Assembly (NCBI GenBank): GCA_019113455.1
Contig: DXHG01000008.1
Coordinates: 1-16,644, forward strand
Direction: 5' to 3'
Length of the DNA: 16,644 nt
Source: Candidatus Treponema faecavium
Lineage (GTDB): Bacteria > Spirochaetota > Spirochaetia > Treponematales > Treponemataceae
Of the stretch, positions 12,953 through 16,644 are shown piece after piece; positions within the stretch are counted from its first letter, which is position 1, and each line of letters opens with the position of its first letter. The translations under genes were made by a program, and so were the position numbers. Below the pieces are notes generated by a model that was not told the DNA's origin, did no database searches, and worked only from the letters and a program-made list of their open reading frames with translations.

Positions 12953-14482
12953 TTACCGCGCGTATTCAATAATCCGCGTTTCACGGATCATCGTAAGCTT
13001 GATGCGGCCCGGATACCGCAGGTCTGTTTCTATCTGTTTGGCGATATTCCGCGCCAGCTCCTTAACCTCGCTGTCAGGTATTTTTTCGTTATTCACGAGG
13101 ATGCGGAGTTCGCGGCCCGCCTGAATCGCGTATGCCTTTTCAACACCGCTGAACTTCTCGGCAAGCGTTTCAAGGTTTTCCAGCCGCTTCACGTAATTAT
13201 CCATCGTTTCCCGGCGCGCGCCCGGCCGCGCAGCAGAAATAGCGTCGGCAATCTGCACAATAACGGCCTCGATGCAGTTCGGCTCAATATCATTGTGATG
13301 CGCGCCTACCGCATTGATTACGCGCGGATCCTCGCCCATCTTCCGAGCCATATCCATACCGAGCTCGGCGTGATTCTGATCGGAATCGCTTTCGGCTCCC
13401 TTGCCGATATCGTGCAGCACCGCCGCCCGCTTGGCAATTTCCCGATTCGCGCCTATCTCGGCGGCAAGCATACCGGCAATAATGGCGACCTCGCGCGAGT
13501 GATTAAGCACGTTCTGTCCGTAACTCGTCCTGAAATACAGGCGGCCAAGCGCGCGCACGCCGTCCTGGCTCATATTGTGGATACCGAGGTCAAACAGAAC
13601 GCGTTCGCCTTCTTCGTAAATCTTCTGCTGTATCTCGCGCGTTACTTTCTGCACCACTTCCTCGATGCGCGCAGGATGAATACGGCCGTCGGTAATAAGC
13701 CGCTCAAGAGAGACCTTTGCTATTTCTTTGCGCACCGGATCAAAGCACGATATGACGACCGCCTCAGGAGTGTCATCGATAATGATGTCCACGCCCGAAA
13801 GCGTCTCCAGCGTGCGTATATTGCGCCCCTCGCGCCCGATAATGCGGCCCTTCATTTCATCGCTCGGCAGAGATACCGTCGCTACGGTAATGTCGCTTGT
13901 CGTCTCCGTCGCGATGCGCTGAATCGTGGCGATAAGGATATCGCGCGCTTTCTTTTCAGACGCAAGCTGCGCTTCCTGCTCGATTTTGTTCAAGAGCGCC
14001 TGCGCATCATGCCGTGCCTCGTTTTCGAGGTTCTGGATAATCAGTTTTTTAGCGTCTTCCGCCGTCAAACCAGAGATCCGCTCCAGTTCCTGCCGATACC
14101 GTTCTTCCTCACCGGCAAGCAGTTCCTCTTTTTTTGCAATCTGCATTTCGCGCGCGGCACATTCCTGTTCCTGCTTGTCAAGACTCTGCACGCGCTTTTC
14201 AAGCGACTCTTCTTTCAGAGTAAGCCGCCGCTCAAACCGCTGCAGTTCCCCGCGCCGTTCCCTGTTCTCCCGCTCCTGCTGGTTCCGTTCCCGAATGAGT
14301 TGATCTTTCGCCTCTAATAAAATTTCTTTTTTCTGTGCTTCTGCTTCTTTTATAGCGTCCTGTTTTACCCGTTCCGCTCTCTGTTCGGATGCAGATAGTT
14401 GAAATCTGGCATACAGCCACCGAATAATCCATCCAAGAACAATTCCTACAAGGGGGAGACCGATCATGAGTACAATGTTCAT
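12953..14482 (-). CDS. rny: Ribonuclease Y
   Basis: A 509-residue membrane-anchored endoribonuclease that starts mRNA decay at the inner face of the cytoplasmic membrane. The N-terminal span is MNIVLMIGLPLVGIVLGWII. A long charged coiled coil runs to about residue 180. A KH RNA-binding domain contains GRIIGREGRN (212-221). The HD domain carries the catalytic pair His357-Asp358 in AAVLHDIGKG and the downstream AHHNDIEP. The C-terminal YPGRIKLTMIRETRIIEYAR is typical. Length and domain order are normal for the family. AGGAG lies 8 bases before the ATG. It has its own promoter and shares the terminator with the convergent RACE-type gene, so it is probably monocistronic. Confidence 0.96.
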   Translation of the reverse strand: MNIVLMIGLPLVGIVLGWIIRWLYARFQLSASEQRAERVKQDAIKEAEAQKKEILLEAKDQLIRERNQQERENRERRGELQRFERRLTLKEESLEKRVQSLDKQEQECAAREMQIAKKEELLAGEEERYRQELERISGLTAEDAKKLIIQNLENEARHDAQALLNKIEQEAQLASEKKARDILIATIQRIATETTSDITVATVSLPSDEMKGRIIGREGRNIRTLETLSGVDIIIDDTPEAVVISCFDPVRKEIAKVSLERLITDGRIHPARIEEVVQKVTREIQQKIYEEGERVLFDLGIHNMSQDGVRALGRLYFRTSYGQNVLNHSREVAIIAGMLAAEIGANREIAKRAAVLHDIGKGAESDSDQNHAELGMDMARKMGEDPRVINAVGAHHNDIEPNCIEAVIVQIADAISAARPGARRETMDNYVKRLENLETLAEKFSGVEKAYAIQAGRELRILVNNEKIPDSEVKELARNIAKQIETDLRYPGRIKLTMIRETRIIEYAR

Positions 14483-14524
14483 AGATATGTCTCCTTATTT
14501 ATATAGTAAAGAAATGTTCGATTA

Positions 14525-14553
14525 AAAATACCATAACAAGGATATATTGTCAA
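14525..14553 (-). promoter_or_regulatory. Sigma70-type promoter of rny
   Basis: Minus strand TTGACA (14553-14548), 17-bp spacer ending TGG (extended -10), TATTTT (14530-14525). The start point would be near 14518, leaving a leader of about 35 nt with AAGGAGA. Confidence 0.8.
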
Positions 14554-14600
14554 ACAGAAATATGACAAGCGGCGCAGCTGGGGAGGCAGCAGGTTTCCGT

Positions 14601-15518
14601 TTATATGTTTTTTGCTTTCGCCGTCCGTCCTGCGTGCGTGTTTCGGTATTCCCGCGGCGTGCAGTTATAAAAACGCTTAAACAGCCTGGCAAAACTGCTC
14701 TGACTGTCAAAGCCGGAACGCAAGGCGATTTCTGAAATGCTCTGCATGGGTTGTTTTACCAGCATTTCTGCGCTTTGCAGTATCCGGTAGCGAAGCAGAT
14801 ACTGAATAGGCGAACACTGGATTGTCTTTTGGAAACAGCGCAGACATTCCCGTTCGCTGACAGCGGCCGCTTTCGCGATATCGGAAAGAGAAAGATTATG
14901 CGCAAAATTTCGGTGAATACAGGAAAGCATTTTTTTCATGCGCAGGCTGTCCTGACTCTGCGGAACAGGCGTCGTGTTCAGCTTCTCCTCATACGCCGCA
15001 TAGACTGAAAAACAGATGCGCGACAGGTTTTCGCGCACGATAAATTCAAAACCGGGCGCTTCTTGGACAATCGCGTCAAATGCGCGCGAAAACCAGCCTG
15101 ATATGTCAGCAGCTGTTCCATCAGTGCAGTACGCGGAAAACGACGGGCAAGATACCAGCGGGCGCATATATTTCTGAGCAAATACCGAATCGTCCCTGCC
15201 TGCGACAAGCGATGGACTGAACACGAGCGAATGGAGCACGCACTCCGGAGCGGCCGCCGCGTAATGCAGCACGTTCGCATTGATGACGATGCAGCCGCCC
15301 TGCTCCACAAGGAATGACTGCGATGGTATCTGCACATTCATCCGGCCTTGTGCAATACGGATAATTTCAAGCTCTTCGTGCCAGTGCCACGGAACAGTGT
15401 CTTCAGGTTTTTCCGTGTGATAAGACTCGTAGCCCGCGCAGGGAAAGTCAAGGCTGCCGTGCGGCTGCAGTTCTTTTGACGCTTTATTCAGATTAAGACC
15501 GCATTTTTGCAATGCCAT
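14601..15518 (-). CDS. AraC-family transcriptional regulator with cupin sensor domain
   Basis: A 305-residue regulator. The N-terminal half resembles an AraC-type cupin: VPWHWHEELEIIRIAQG (42-58) and a segment near residues 67-85 containing FLVEQGGCIVINANVLHY, which are typical of ligand-sensing barrels. The C-terminal ~100 residues hold the two helix-turn-helix motifs, SLSDIAKAAAVSERECLRCFQK and ISEIALRSGFDSQSSFARLFKRFYNCTPREYR, the second being the AraC signature. It is divergent from an MFS transporter 115 bp away, the usual arrangement for a regulator controlling its neighbour and itself; the inducer cannot be read from sequence. AAGGAG is 13 bases from the ATG, longer than ideal, with CGGAA closer. 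Confidence 0.9.
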   Translation of the reverse strand: MALQKCGLNLNKASKELQPHGSLDFPCAGYESYHTEKPEDTVPWHWHEELEIIRIAQGRMNVQIPSQSFLVEQGGCIVINANVLHYAAAAPECVLHSLVFSPSLVAGRDDSVFAQKYMRPLVSCPSFSAYCTDGTAADISGWFSRAFDAIVQEAPGFEFIVRENLSRICFSVYAAYEEKLNTTPVPQSQDSLRMKKMLSCIHRNFAHNLSLSDIAKAAAVSERECLRCFQKTIQCSPIQYLLRYRILQSAEMLVKQPMQSISEIALRSGFDSQSSFARLFKRFYNCTPREYRNTHAGRTAKAKNI

Positions 15519-15551
15519 AGTGTTCCGTATGCTCCTTGGCGGTTTTATGCC

Positions 15552-15580
15552 AGTATATGGCTAAAAATAAGTTGTTTCTA
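15552..15580 (-). promoter_or_regulatory. Possible promoter of the araC-family gene
   Basis: Minus strand TAGAAA (15580-15575), 17-bp spacer, TATACT (15557-15552). The start point would be near 15545, about 27 nt before the ATG. The 115-bp divergent gap should also hold the operator; no convincing paired sites were recognised. Confidence 0.42.
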
Positions 15581-15633
15581 GTGCCGACGGGCGATATGCT
15601 TATATTAGCTCTAAACCATATGGAGGCTGCAGC

Positions 15634-16644
15634 ATGTTTCAGCTCTTACTAGTGATTATTTATCTGGCGTTTATCAGCCTTGGGCTGCCGGACTCGCTTC
15701 TTGGTTCCGCGTGGCCGACTATGTATCAGGAATTGGACGTTCCGGTCTCGTATGCCGGCGGCATCTCCATGATTATCGCCGCCGGAACAATCATCTCAAG
15801 TCTGCAAAGCGACCGCCTCACTAAAAAACTGGGAACCGGCAAACTCACCGCACTCAGTGTGCTCACGACGGCGGCGGCGCTGTTCGGGTTTTCCGTGAGC
15901 AATAGTTACGCCGCACTGTGCGTGTGGGCAATCCCCTACGGTCTCGGGGCAGGCAGTGTAGATGCGTCGCTGAACAATTATGTCGCGCTCAATTATTCAA
16001 GCAGGCACATGAGCTGGCTGCATTGCATGTGGGGCGTAGGCGCCTCCCTCGGCCCTTCCATCATGGGATACGCGCTGACCGGCGGACAAAGCTGGCATAT
16101 GGGATACCGGTATATTTCCATTTTGCAGGTGATACTGACTGCGGTGCTCCTTTTCAGCCTGCCGCTCTGGAAAAAGCGAAGCGCTCCCGCCGGAGAAGCT
16201 CACGGCCGCGCGGAAAAACCGCTTGCGCTGCGCGAGATTATCGCCATACCGGGCGCCAAAGAAATTATGGTTACGTTTTTCTGCTACTGCGCTCTTGAAC
16301 AGACTGCCGGATTATGGGCGGCAAGCTACCTCGCGCTGCAGCGCGGGCTTGGCGCGGAAACAGCTGCCTCGTTTGCGGGCATGTTCTTTATCGGAATTAC
16401 TGTTGGAAGAGCCGCCAGCGGATTTATAACGATGAAGCTGAACGATACGCAGATGATACGGCTTGGTCAGGCGATTACAGCGTGCGGAATTGCGTGTCTG
16501 TTTCTGCCGTTCGGCAGCCTCGCCGCCTTGGCGGGGCTTGTGCTCATTGGATTAGGCTGCGCACCGATATACCCGTCGATTATCCATTCCACGCCGGATA
16601 CATTCGGAGCCGATACATCGCAGGCCATGATCGGCGTGCAAATG
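15634..16644 (+). CDS. MFS transporter, N-terminal part
   Basis: Open to the right edge: 337 residues visible, C-terminus missing. Multi-spanning membrane protein beginning MFQLLLVIIYLAFISLGLPD, with LLGSAWPTMYQEL at 22-34. The loop between spans 2 and 3, SDRLTKKLGTGKL, is the MFS signature region (G/S-x-x-x-D-R/K-x-G-x-R/K-K). A central hydrophilic loop (WKKRSAPAGEAHGRAEKPLALRE, split here) separates the two six-helix bundles. The opening resembles the FucP/YfkF-like branch of MFS, but the substrate is not readable. GGAGG lies 7 bases before the ATG. A weak TATATT at 15601-15606 may be part of its promoter. It is likely controlled by the divergent AraC-family protein. Confidence 0.85.
   Translation, partial: MFQLLLVIIYLAFISLGLPDSLLGSAWPTMYQELDVPVSYAGGISMIIAAGTIISSLQSDRLTKKLGTGKLTALSVLTTAAALFGFSVSNSYAALCVWAIPYGLGAGSVDASLNNYVALNYSSRHMSWLHCMWGVGASLGPSIMGYALTGGQSWHMGYRYISILQVILTAVLLFSLPLWKKRSAPAGEAHGRAEKPLALREIIAIPGAKEIMVTFFCYCALEQTAGLWAASYLALQRGLGAETAASFAGMFFIGITVGRAASGFITMKLNDTQMIRLGQAITACGIACLFLPFGSLAALAGLVLIGLGCAPIYPSIIHSTPDTFGADTSQAMIGVQM

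Overview
The window looks like chromosomal DNA of a spirochaete, most likely a Treponema of moderate G+C. This is inference from gene content and has not been checked by a search. The clues are a topoisomerase IV pair of the short type shared by spirochaetes and Bacteroidetes, a membrane-anchored RNase Y, a small signal-peptide beta-barrel-like protein, and a RACE/DUF4445-type ATPase. I see no tRNA, rRNA, CRISPR array, insertion sequence or phage gene. The content is mostly housekeeping, with one striking non-coding structure.

Layout: (1) 1-4890, minus strand: a tight operon parE-parC-DUF975-like membrane protein-YigZ/IMPACT protein. The last gene runs off the left edge. The last two junctions are 8-bp overlaps, and parE to parC is a 9-bp gap. 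(2) 4966-5964, minus: gap, with a near-consensus sigma70 promoter, a good Shine-Dalgarno and its own terminator. (3) 6062-9463, minus: valS followed by a stand-alone HD protein that has the residues of a (p)ppGpp hydrolase. (4) 9464-9916: a 453-bp gene-free gap holding the valS promoter and an 11-unit, ~22-bp-period array of TTTGCCGATGGCAAA-like palindromes. The array also reads as one long imperfect inverted repeat centred at 9797. (5) 9917-10810, minus: ispH. (6) 10913-12887, plus: a small outer-membrane-type protein and an ASKHA ATPase with an N-terminal CxxCxxCxxC. A 21-bp perfect-stem bidirectional terminator follows. (7) 12953-14482, minus: rny. (8) 14601 to the right edge: an AraC-family regulator divergent from an MFS transporter that runs off the window.

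Promoters fall into two styles. gap, valS and rny have TTGACA-like/-10 pairs with 17-bp spacing and clear Shine-Dalgarno sites. parE and ispH carry the same 10-mer TATAGTACAG with its -10-like hexamer six bases before the ATG and no Shine-Dalgarno, which suggests leaderless transcripts. The array between ispH and valS is the best candidate in this window for something undescribed.
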